A DNA stretch of 64,000 nt from NCBI GenBank assembly GCA_001915575.1, contig MNQT01000024.1, positions 58,948-122,947 on the forward strand, read 5' to 3'. The notes beneath the pieces are model-generated. The model searched no databases. It worked only from the letters and a program-made list of their open reading frames with translations, and was not told where the DNA came from. A program made the position numbers and the translations under genes. This stretch comes from Bacteroides sp. CAG:1060_57_27 (lineage in GTDB: Bacteria > Bacteroidota > Bacteroidia > Bacteroidales > UBA932). Below, piece after piece: positions 9,023 to 16,296 of this stretch (positions are counted from its first letter, which is position 1; each line of letters starts with the position of its first letter).

Positions 9023-10429
9023 ATGAGAGCCGATATTCTTGTCATAGGCGGTGGAGCCTCCGGTCTGATGGCCGCATACGCTGCGGCGTCGGCGCTCGTC
9101 AGTTCAGGTGCCGCGGCTCAGGTCACTGTGCTCGAGAAGATGCCCCGCGTCGCACGCAAGATAATGATAAGCGGCAAGGGGCGTTGCAACTTCACCAACG
9201 TCAAGGCTTGGAACGAATTCTCCGGACACATACGCTCCAAGCCGAATTTTGTCAGGTCGGCTTTCCATGCGCTGCCTCCGGAGGCGCTCGTATCGTTCTT
9301 CGAGGGCTTCGGCATGAAGGGTGTCGTGGAGAGGGGAGACAGGGCTTTTCCGGCCTCTCACCGCTCCTCGGACGTGGTCGACACACTGGTTTCGGCCTGC
9401 CACGGCGCAGGCGTGAAGATCGAATGTTCTTCCGAGGTGTCGTCGGTGGAACGCTCGGGAGACGGGTTCCGCGTGCTGCTCTCCGACGGTCGGGAGTATC
9501 TGTGCCCGAGGCTCATAGTCGCTACCGGAGGGCTCAGCTATCCCGGTACCGGCTCCACAGGCGACGGCTACCGCTGGGCGGCGGAACTCGGGCACCGTAT
9601 CACTCCCACCTTCCCGTCGCTTACCGCTCTGGTGCCCAAGGGATACAAGGACTATGACGGAAAGGACCTGCATATAGACAGGAGCACGCCGCTCGGGGAA
9701 TACGGACGGATGCTCTGCGGCATACAGCTCAAGAACGTCGGGCTGTCGCTCGTGATCGAGGGTACGGTGGCGGATTCCGACTTCGGCGACGTGGACTTTA
9801 CTGACGGAGGACTGGAAGGTCCGCTCGGCTTCAGGGTCAGCCGCAAGGCCGTGAAGTCGCTGCTGAACGGTTCGAGGGTGTCGCTGGTGCTCGACCTCAA
9901 GGGCGCCGTGCCGCTCACCGAGCTGACGCTGAGAATAAAGGAGCTCTGGAAAGAAGTCGACACGGATCCACGCTCCGCCAGGCTCAGGGAAAAGGAGAAG
10001 TGCAGGATAATGCTCGGCAAGCTGATGCCGTGGGAGCTTATCCCCGCGTTCGTGCATGCACATCCGGAGATATATACCCTCGAGCGCCGCGGCAGGAGGG
10101 ATACGAAACTCTGGGTGAACCTCGTGAGTATAGCCAAGGCCCTGAAGGAGTGGCGCTTCGACATCGCAGGCTTCGTGGGCTACGAGCGTGCCGTCGTGAC
10201 GGCCGGAGGCGTGTCCTGCGACGACTGCATATCCAAGACCATGGAATCAAGGCTGGTGAAAGGCCTGTATTTCTGCGGGGAACTGCTCGACATAGACGGC
10301 GACACCGGCGGCTACAACCTGCAGCTGGCCTTCTGCACAGGTTCGCTTGCCGGAGAAAGCGCGGCGCGTTCGCTTCTTGCCTCCCCGGCCGGGACGGAAG
10401 AAGCCCTGACGGCAACTCCGGAACCCTGA
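9023..10429 (+). CDS. HI0933/BaiN-type FAD-dependent oxidoreductase
   Basis: This 468-residue flavoprotein starts MRADILVIGGGASGLMAAYA, a classic Rossmann FAD site within the first 25 residues. It carries the family segments KIMISGKGRCNFTN near residues 52-65, TGGLSYPGTGSTGDGYRWA and a C-terminal GELLDIDGDTGGYNLQLAF. Those mark the HI0933/BaiN family; a C=C reductase role is known for some members, but the substrate here is unknown. The start is ATG 9023, since an in-frame ATG at 8993 lies inside the SRP RNA. Confidence 0.9.
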   Translation: MRADILVIGGGASGLMAAYAAASALVSSGAAAQVTVLEKMPRVARKIMISGKGRCNFTNVKAWNEFSGHIRSKPNFVRSAFHALPPEALVSFFEGFGMKGVVERGDRAFPASHRSSDVVDTLVSACHGAGVKIECSSEVSSVERSGDGFRVLLSDGREYLCPRLIVATGGLSYPGTGSTGDGYRWAAELGHRITPTFPSLTALVPKGYKDYDGKDLHIDRSTPLGEYGRMLCGIQLKNVGLSLVIEGTVADSDFGDVDFTDGGLEGPLGFRVSRKAVKSLLNGSRVSLVLDLKGAVPLTELTLRIKELWKEVDTDPRSARLREKEKCRIMLGKLMPWELIPAFVHAHPEIYTLERRGRRDTKLWVNLVSIAKALKEWRFDIAGFVGYERAVVTAGGVSCDDCISKTMESRLVKGLYFCGELLDIDGDTGGYNLQLAFCTGSLAGESAARSLLASPAGTEEALTATPEP

Positions 10430-10495
10430 CTGCGGCTCAGGAATCATGTGGCACAGGAAACTTAGGAACTGAAATAATACAGGAAACATAATATC

Positions 10496-11083
10496 ATGGA
10501 ACTCAGGAAGATACTGCCCGGAAACCCCGACATCGGGAAAATCGGGCGCATCAATCTCGAAGCCTTTCCCGACGAGGAGAGGATGGACTTGGACTGGCAG
10601 CTCGGCTTCTGCGCCGACGGAAAGCTCGACCTGCTCGGCATCTATGACGACGGCTCGCTCGTAGGGTTTACGACCGTATTCCCTTCCGAGGGAATGGACT
10701 ATGTGTTCTTTCTCGCCATGGATTCCTCCGTGCGCTCCCGGGGCTACGGTGCGCGCACCCTCGAGCTTGTCAGGCAGAGGTACCCGGGCGACTGTATAGT
10801 GCTGGACATCGAACCCCTGTCTCCGGAAGAGCCCGGTGCGGAACTGCGCTCGCGCCGCAGGGGATTCTACCTGCGCAACGGCTTCCGCCCGAGCGGATGC
10901 CTGCTGACATACCTCGGCCTTGCGTTCGAGGTGCTGTACTGTGGAGACGGAGACTTCGACCGCGGCGCCTATGCCTCGGTGCTCGAGGGCGTGAGGGAGA
11001 TGCTTTCCACGAGGGGAATAGACAAGTTCCATCCGGTGCTCAGGGATATTTCCCTCGACGGCACCCTGGCCGCCGGAGCCTGA
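10496..11083 (+). CDS. GNAT-family N-acetyltransferase
   Basis: A 195-residue protein with a GNAT fold. The acetyl-CoA binding motif is visible as SSVRSRGYGARTLELVRQR (about residues 77-95), preceded by the beta-strand pair VGFTTVFPSE/DYVFFLAMD and followed by RRGFYLRNGFRPSG, the usual C-terminal 'x-F-Y-x-x-x-G-F' element. The substrate is not predictable. It lies 66 nt after the HI0933-type gene on the same strand; I see no promoter or terminator between them. Confidence 0.82.
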   Translation: MELRKILPGNPDIGKIGRINLEAFPDEERMDLDWQLGFCADGKLDLLGIYDDGSLVGFTTVFPSEGMDYVFFLAMDSSVRSRGYGARTLELVRQRYPGDCIVLDIEPLSPEEPGAELRSRRRGFYLRNGFRPSGCLLTYLGLAFEVLYCGDGDFDRGAYASVLEGVREMLSTRGIDKFHPVLRDISLDGTLAAGA

Positions 11084-11229
11084 CAGGCCGCCCCGGACGG
11101 CAGCCGTGCAGGACCGTGCCTGGGCCGCCCTGTTGCAGGTGTCGGGACGGATTTAAAGATTTTTCCATATCCGGTGCAAGGTTTCGCCTCTTACTGCATT
11201 ATAGTGGGTGAACAGAAAACATTACAGTG

Positions 11230-12006
11230 ATGAAGAAGACAGTTTATCTCGTTGCGGCAGCGTCCGCACTGCTCTCCCTGGCGGGATGCCAGCTGAACAA
11301 GCAGACCCCCGACTATTCCAAGATCTATGCAAACGCTATCGTCACGGTGAAGCACACCCCCGAGGATGTGTTCTACCTCCAGCTTGACGACAAGACTACG
11401 GTGAAGCCCTCGAACATGGATGAGTCTCCGTTCGGCGACAAGCAGGTGAGGGCGCTCGCGAACCTTACCGTTTCTGATGAGAAGCCCGAGCAGGGAAACT
11501 CGTCGGTAGCGTTCGACAAGACCGCGGTAGTGAACTGGATAGACAGCGTGCGCACCAAGGACATGGTGCCTTCGCTCGGTTCGGAGGCGGAGGATGACCA
11601 CGAGTACGGCGACGCTCCTATCGACATCATAGGCAACTGGGTGACGATACTCGAGGACGGCTACCTCACTCTCGCCTTCTGCGCCTACTGGGGCAATCCT
11701 GCCGCCGTGCATGCCGTGAACCTCGTCTCCGGCGTTGATCCCGAAGACCCCTATACGCTGGAGTTCAAGCATAACGCCTTCGACGACAACTGGTACTACA
11801 ATCCCATAACGGCTACGGGTATCGTGGCCTTCGACCTGAGCAGTCTGCCTCCTACAAACGGCGAGACCGTGGAGCTCAAGATCAAGTACAAGCCTATCTA
11901 CGGTTCCGAGTCCGTGGCGAAGTTCAAGTATTGCACAGGCAAGACTACCGAAACAGGAGCGGTCCCCGACCCTGCAAAGCTTACGAAGTCTCTCAATATA
12001 CTTTAG
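11230..12006 (+). CDS. NigD-like lipoprotein
   Basis: This 258-residue lipoprotein has signal MKKTVYLVAAASALLSLAGC with the lipobox cysteine at residue 20. Segments such as ANAIVTVKHTPEDVFYLQLDD, SPFGDKQVRALANL and NWIDSVRTKDM match my recollection of the NigD-like family (N-terminal OB-like and C-terminal beta-sandwich domains). The namesake comes from a Prevotella bacteriocin locus, but most relatives have no known role. ATG 11230 is used rather than the adjacent GTG 11227. It is first in an operon with an ECF sigma factor (18 nt later) and an anti-sigma/barrel protein, which suggests envelope sensing. Confidence 0.85.
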   Translation: MKKTVYLVAAASALLSLAGCQLNKQTPDYSKIYANAIVTVKHTPEDVFYLQLDDKTTVKPSNMDESPFGDKQVRALANLTVSDEKPEQGNSSVAFDKTAVVNWIDSVRTKDMVPSLGSEAEDDHEYGDAPIDIIGNWVTILEDGYLTLAFCAYWGNPAAVHAVNLVSGVDPEDPYTLEFKHNAFDDNWYYNPITATGIVAFDLSSLPPTNGETVELKIKYKPIYGSESVAKFKYCTGKTTETGAVPDPAKLTKSLNIL

Positions 12007-12024
12007 TTTAATAGAAGGAGTTTA

Positions 12025-12621
12025 ATGGACGGCAGGCGCGGCCCGGATGAGAGGAAGCTCGTCGCTTTGGCCCGGGAGCATGATGCTGCATCCCTAAAGG
12101 CTCTATATGATGCCTATGTACAGTATCTTGCTGCCGTCTGCCGCCGTTATCTGAGTTCCGAAGACGATGTCAAGGATGTCCTCCAGGACAGCTTCGTGAA
12201 GATTTTCTCTTCTCTCGACCGCTTCGAATGGCGCGGCGAGGGTTCGCTCAGGCTCTGGATGCGTAGGATTGCCGTCAACGAGGCTCTGATGCTTCTGCGC
12301 CGCAGGTCTTCCGAGAAGACAGCTCCCTTTTCGTCCCAGCCCGAGGCTCCCGACCTCGAGGATGCCGATCCCGAGGTTGAGCAGGTTCCGCTGGAAGTCC
12401 TCCAGGACATGATACGCGGCCTTCCCGAGGGATACAGGACGGTCTTCAACCTGCATGTGTTCGAGCAGCTTCCGCACAGGGAGATAGCAGGCCTGCTCGG
12501 GATAAGCGAGAACACTTCCTTTTCGCAGTTCAGCAGGGCGAAGAACCTGCTGGCCAGGAAGATAAGGGAATACCTTGCCTCTGAAGGGCGTTACGATACC
12601 GATAACAAGTTCAAAAGCTGA
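12025..12621 (+). CDS. ECF-family RNA polymerase sigma factor
   Basis: A 198-residue sigma-70 family protein. Region 2 is around residues 22-90 (YDAYVQYLAAVCRRYLSSEDDVKDVLQDSFVKIF, then LRLWMRRIAVNEAL). Region 4 is around residues 125-180 (LPEGYRTVFNLHVFEQLPHREIAGLLGISENTSFSQFSRAK, a helix-turn-helix). There is no region 3 or 1.1, so it is extracytoplasmic-function type. The next gene starts 2 nt after the stop and encodes a cytoplasmic anti-sigma-like N-terminus, so the pair is translationally linked and probably functionally linked. Confidence 0.93.
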   Translation: MDGRRGPDERKLVALAREHDAASLKALYDAYVQYLAAVCRRYLSSEDDVKDVLQDSFVKIFSSLDRFEWRGEGSLRLWMRRIAVNEALMLLRRRSSEKTAPFSSQPEAPDLEDADPEVEQVPLEVLQDMIRGLPEGYRTVFNLHVFEQLPHREIAGLLGISENTSFSQFSRAKNLLARKIREYLASEGRYDTDNKFKS

Positions 12622-12623
12622 AA

Positions 12624-14063
12624 ATGTCCAACGACTGGAAAAACAAGCTCCGCTCGGAATTCGAGCATTACGAGGAGGCGGAACCCGAAGGGCTCTGGGC
12701 TGCGGTGCGCGACTCACTCGCGTCGGCTGACGGCCTGCGTGGGGCTTCAGGGCAGGACAGCCGTTCTCCCTCGGGAAAGCGGAGACATGCTCCCGAACAG
12801 TACAGGCGCAGATATGCAAGGGCTGCGGCGTTCGGCTCGTTTGCCGTTGCGGCCGCCCTCGCCGTCGCCTTGATCCCGGACTGGGGAGGCAAGCCGTCCG
12901 GGCCTTTGTCCGGTGAGGGATTCGCCGCACTTTCGGCGTCTTCCGCGACCGACTCTGCCTCTTCTCGCATGGACGGCCTCGACCCCTCCGGTGCCGGCAA
13001 CTCCGTCTTCATGGTAGACGGGGCTGGGGGCGACGATTCTGCTTTTGCCGATTTGCTCTCTCCTGAACGCTCGTCTTCTGCAGACGGCAGCCCCGCCAAG
13101 CCCGATGGATCCGGGGAATCTGCCGTAGCGGGCTTTAGGGAATCTTCCGGTTCCGGCGCTTCTGCTGAATCGGGATACACCGTTGAATCCGGCGCCTTTG
13201 GCGGATTCGGAGAATCTGCCGGACCGGGGAAATATTCCGGCTCAGGAGAATCTGCAGAACCCGTTGACCCGGCCGTGCCAAGGGCGTCCGGCGAATCCGG
13301 AGGACAACTTATTTTTGAAGATTCCGGGGACTTTTCCACGCTTGACGAGGATGCCTCCCGCGTTTCCGGGCAGCGTAAGGCGCTGTCGCTGAAGCTGGCG
13401 GTGGCAAGTTCGTCCTTCTCCAGCACGAGCCATTCCGGATACGGTGCCATGTACGGCTCGAGCGTCGCCGCGTTCCGTTTCTCTGCTACCCCCGTGGCCG
13501 ACGACGGATATTCCGCCGTGCTGCTGAAGAACAATTATCAGGAGGTATCGACCACGAGCCGTCACTATCTTCCGGTCAATGTCGGCTTCAGCCTCGGCTG
13601 GGAGTTCGCTCCGGGATTTTCGCTGAGCGCAGGCGTGGACTATACCTGTCTCGTTTCCGACCTTTCTTCCGGCACGGACGCGACCCGGTACGAGACCCGT
13701 CAGACACTGCACTATCTGGGAATACCTGTCACCCTCGAGTGGAGCTTTGTCCAAAGGTCCCGTCTCAGAGCCTACCTTTATGCAGGCGGACAGGCCCGCA
13801 AGGCGGTCTACGGTACTTCCAGCACCCGCTATGTCATAGATTCCGCTCCCTGGGAGCCCGTCATAGAGAAGATAGGGGAGACTCCGCTCCAATGGTCAGC
13901 CGGAGCCGGTGCGGGAGTCGAATACATGCTCGGCGACAAGGTCGGCCTGTATGCCGAACCGGGATTGAACTATTACTTCGACAACGGCAGTCCCGTGGAG
14001 AACGTCTTCAAGTCCAGGCCTATGAACTTCAACCTGACGCTTGGCCTGAGGCTGAAGCTCTGA
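12624..14063 (+). CDS. Anti-sigma-like / outer-membrane beta-barrel fusion protein
   Basis: A 479-residue protein in three parts. Residues 1-65 are a charged cytoplasmic segment (MSNDWKNKLRSEFEHYEEAEPEGLWAAV) of the type seen next to ECF sigma factors in Bacteroidetes. Residues about 66-84 form one membrane helix (ARAAAFGSFAVAAALAVALI). Residues about 85-250 are a Ser/Gly/Glu/Pro-rich low-complexity linker. Residues about 255-479 have alternating beta-strand pattern, ending GLRLKL, as in the outer-membrane beta-barrel domain family. The design suggests a tether from cytoplasm to outer membrane that senses barrel assembly or ligand and restrains the upstream sigma factor. Topology and function are inference. 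Confidence 0.75.
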   Translation: MSNDWKNKLRSEFEHYEEAEPEGLWAAVRDSLASADGLRGASGQDSRSPSGKRRHAPEQYRRRYARAAAFGSFAVAAALAVALIPDWGGKPSGPLSGEGFAALSASSATDSASSRMDGLDPSGAGNSVFMVDGAGGDDSAFADLLSPERSSSADGSPAKPDGSGESAVAGFRESSGSGASAESGYTVESGAFGGFGESAGPGKYSGSGESAEPVDPAVPRASGESGGQLIFEDSGDFSTLDEDASRVSGQRKALSLKLAVASSSFSSTSHSGYGAMYGSSVAAFRFSATPVADDGYSAVLLKNNYQEVSTTSRHYLPVNVGFSLGWEFAPGFSLSAGVDYTCLVSDLSSGTDATRYETRQTLHYLGIPVTLEWSFVQRSRLRAYLYAGGQARKAVYGTSSTRYVIDSAPWEPVIEKIGETPLQWSAGAGAGVEYMLGDKVGLYAEPGLNYYFDNGSPVENVFKSRPMNFNLTLGLRLKL

Positions 14064-14075
14064 AAGGCAGCCGGC

Positions 14076-14220
14076 CTGTGGCGCCTCGGCAATTGCAAGT
14101 AAATTTGCATTGCTCTCGGCTTCTTCGTATATTCGGCTGCGCCGCATATACTGTGGCACCTCGGGAATGGAAATTAAAAAGTTTATTTCCATTTCTCTCG
14201 TTTTCTTCGTATATTTGCGC
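14076..14220 (+). repeat. Structured promoter-bearing repeat, copy A (two tandem units)
   Basis: Two units, 14076-14150 and 14151-14220. Each starts around TGTGGCrCCTCGG, contains a hairpin (second unit: GGAATGGAAAT paired with ATTTCCATT), then CTCTCG, then TTCTTCGTATATT. The units are joined by the small palindrome CGGCTGCGCCG. The second unit ends in TATATTTG (14210-14217), which reads into rplY. Related copies lie at 20066-20146 (minus), 33271-33371 and 61783-61925 (minus). I recognise no named repeat family. Confidence 0.8.
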
Positions 14221-14228
14221 GCATTTTT

Positions 14229-14273
14229 AAAACCCGCGGGTTTTGGTGCAATGGGATCTGAAAGTTTTCAGAT
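14229..14273 (+). promoter_or_regulatory. Possible structured 5' leader of rplY
   Basis: Between the repeat-borne promoter (14210-14217) and the rplY ATG (14302) lie a perfect 16-nt palindrome AAAACCCGCGGGTTTT (14229-14244) and a hairpin ATCTGAA/TTCAGAT with a 4-nt loop (14256-14273). Autoregulatory leaders are common for ribosomal protein genes, so this could be one. No known leader family was recognised, and function is inference. Confidence 0.35.
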
Positions 14274-14301
14274 TGAGTAACACATTTTAAAACAAATTCA
14301 A

Positions 14302-14874
14302 ATGCAGCATTTTTCTCTTAGCGGCAATGTCCGCGAGACAGGCGGAAAAGCCGCCGTAAAAGCCCTCCGCAAGCAGGGTCTGGTGCCTTGCAACCTCTAC
14401 GGATGCGGAGTCGAGAACGTACTTTTCACCGTAAGCGCGAAGGAGCTCAAGGGTCTTACCGACACTCCCGCCTCATACATCGTCGACCTCACCCTCGACT
14501 CAGGCAAGAAGTTCACCGTGGTTCTCCACGAGCTCCAGTGGCATCCCGTAACTGACGAGTGCCTGCACGCGGACTTCCTCGTAGTGACCGAAGACAAGCC
14601 CGTGAGCATCAACGTTCCCCTCGAGATCGTCGGACACGCGATAGGCGTACAGCAGGGTGGTAAGTTCTACCAGTCCATACGCGAGATACGCATCAGCGCC
14701 CTCCTCGCCGACCTGCCCGACAAGGTTACCGTCGACATCAGCAGCCTCGGTCTCGACAAGAGGCTCAGGACGAGCGACATCACCGTCAAGAACGCAAGGA
14801 TCCTTACCGACAAGGATACTATCGTCTGCGGCGTAAAGGCGACCCGCAACTCCAACGCAGCTGCCGCCGCATAA
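14302..14874 (+). CDS. rplY: 50S ribosomal protein L25 (Ctc form)
   Basis: L25/Ctc binds 5S rRNA in the central protuberance of the large subunit. The 190-residue protein has both domains of the long Ctc form: the N-terminal L25 5S-binding domain (residues 1-95, MQHFSLSGNVRETGGKAAVKALR to HADFL) and the C-terminal TL5-type beta domain (about residues 100-182, with VPLEIVGHAIGVQQGG). The start ATG 14302 is unambiguous. pth follows after 12 nt; rplY-pth is a common bacterial operon. Expression probably comes from the promoter at the end of repeat copy A. Confidence 0.96.
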   Translation: MQHFSLSGNVRETGGKAAVKALRKQGLVPCNLYGCGVENVLFTVSAKELKGLTDTPASYIVDLTLDSGKKFTVVLHELQWHPVTDECLHADFLVVTEDKPVSINVPLEIVGHAIGVQQGGKFYQSIREIRISALLADLPDKVTVDISSLGLDKRLRTSDITVKNARILTDKDTIVCGVKATRNSNAAAAA

Positions 14875-14886
14875 TCCCGGGATTAA

Positions 14887-15462
14887 GTGGCTGACAAGAA
14901 ATATCTGGTGGCCGGCCTGGGCAACATAGGCCCGGAATATGCCGGAACCAGACATAACATCGGCTTTATGATATTGGATGCCTGGAGCGAGGCATCCAAT
15001 ATCGTATTTGTCCCCGAGCGTTACGGCGATGTGGCCGTAGTACGCCACAAGGGGCGCGAGTTCGTGCTCCTCAAACCCTCCACCTACATGAACCTCAGCG
15101 GGAACGCCGTCAGATACTGGCTCCGGAAGCTGGACATCCCGCAGGAGAACCTGGTCGTGGTATGCGACGACCTCAACCTGCCTTTCGGCACCGTAAGGAT
15201 GCGCCAGAGCGGTAGCGACGGCGGGCACAACGGTCTCAAGAACATAGAGCTGCTGCTTGAAAGCCGCGACTACGCAAGGATACGCGTCGGTGTCGGACAC
15301 GACTTCCAGCAGGGCGGCCAGGTCGATTTCGTGCTCGGCAGGTTCAGCCCCGAACAGGCGGAGCAGATTCCCGCGATAGCGAAAAAGGTCATCTCGGGCA
15401 TACAGACCTGGGCCTTCGTCGGTGCCCAGAAGGCGATGACCGAACTCAACAGCAAGGGCTGA
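14887..15462 (+). CDS. pth: Peptidyl-tRNA hydrolase
   Basis: Pth recycles peptidyl-tRNA dropped from ribosomes by cleaving the ester bond. The protein has 191 residues and starts with GTG (MADKKYLVAGLGNIGPEYAGTRHNIGF). The catalytic His is in TRHNIGF, the Asn of YMNLSG contacts substrate, and the catalytic Asp is in VVVCDDLNLPFG. GSDGGHNGLKN is also conserved. The GTG at 14887 gives the standard N-terminus and no ATG fits. It is the second gene of the rplY-pth operon. Confidence 0.96.
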   Translation: MADKKYLVAGLGNIGPEYAGTRHNIGFMILDAWSEASNIVFVPERYGDVAVVRHKGREFVLLKPSTYMNLSGNAVRYWLRKLDIPQENLVVVCDDLNLPFGTVRMRQSGSDGGHNGLKNIELLLESRDYARIRVGVGHDFQQGGQVDFVLGRFSPEQAEQIPAIAKKVISGIQTWAFVGAQKAMTELNSKG

Positions 15463-15500
15463 AATTCACTGATTGTCGGTATTGACCGCCAGTTTCCTTT

Positions 15501-15518
15501 CGTATACATTTGTATCCG
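15501..15518 (+). promoter_or_regulatory. tetR promoter overlapping an inverted repeat (possible autoregulatory operator)
   Basis: TACATTTG at 15505-15512 fits the -7 box and ends 19 nt before the tetR ATG. It is embedded in an imperfect palindrome CGTATAC-attt-GTATCCG (7-4-7, one mismatch), the size and position expected for a TetR-family operator. Autoregulation is inference. Confidence 0.45.
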
Positions 15519-15531
15519 CAATCCAGACAAG

Positions 15532-16155
15532 ATGCAGAAACTGAAAGGAGACATAGAGGAGCGTATATTGGTATCGGCGGGAGACCAGTTCCTGAGACAC
15601 GGTTATTCAAAGGCCTCGATGCGTGGCATCGCATCCGCCGCGGGCGTCTCCACAGGCAATCTCTACAACTACTTTCCAAACAAGGACGAACTGTTCCGGC
15701 GCGTCGTCGCTCCGGCGATAACGCTGCTGGAGGAGATGCTCCGGAAGCATCACGGGCAAAAGGGTACGGATGTCCGGGATATGCTCTCCGAACAGTACCG
15801 GATACAGTGCATGAGAGAATACACTGCACTCGTAAGCATGCACCGCCGGCCGATGGAGATACTCTTCTTCCACGCCGAAGGCTCGTCGCACGAGAAGTTC
15901 CTCGACAGGTTCACGGATTACGCGACCGACCTCACCATAGATTGGTTCCGGCATCTGGACGGAGCGCATCCCGGCATCGGTCCCGAGGCGATGTGGTTCA
16001 CGGTACACCTGCATACCGTATGGATGTTTTCTTTCCTCAAGGAACTGATAAGCCACAACCTGGACGAGACCCAGACCAGGCAGGCGCTGTCCGACTATGT
16101 CCGTTTCGAGATAGAAGGGTGGAAGTATTTCCTTACTGACGATACCATAATATGA
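15532..16155 (+). CDS. TetR/AcrR-family transcriptional regulator
   Basis: This 207-residue protein has a TetR-type helix-turn-helix at residues about 10-55: ILVSAGDQFLRHGYSKASMRGIASAAGVSTGNLYNYFPNKDELF. The ligand-binding half is not assignable. It sits directly upstream of, and on the same strand as, a pair of ABC exporters, so it most likely controls them and itself. A strong terminator follows at 16204-16240, so the exporter genes may use a separate promoter or read-through. Confidence 0.93.
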   Translation: MQKLKGDIEERILVSAGDQFLRHGYSKASMRGIASAAGVSTGNLYNYFPNKDELFRRVVAPAITLLEEMLRKHHGQKGTDVRDMLSEQYRIQCMREYTALVSMHRRPMEILFFHAEGSSHEKFLDRFTDYATDLTIDWFRHLDGAHPGIGPEAMWFTVHLHTVWMFSFLKELISHNLDETQTRQALSDYVRFEIEGWKYFLTDDTII

Positions 16156-16203
16156 GCATTAAACAATTCACTATACTGCTACATGGTGCCCAGGCACCGC
16201 AGA

Positions 16204-16240
16204 GGAGAGAAGCCCCGCAAGAGCTTCTCTCCTTTTTTTT
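16204..16240 (+). terminator. Rho-independent terminator after tetR
   Basis: A 10-bp perfect stem GGAGAGAAGC/GCTTCTCTCC (16204-16213 with 16223-16232) is followed by eight T residues (16233-16240). It lies between tetR and the ABC exporter genes, so it separates or attenuates their transcription. Confidence 0.88.
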
Positions 16241-16296
16241 GAACACTTGCGGAAATCCGTTCACTGTTGGGCGGATCCGCGGCAAACGATAAACAA

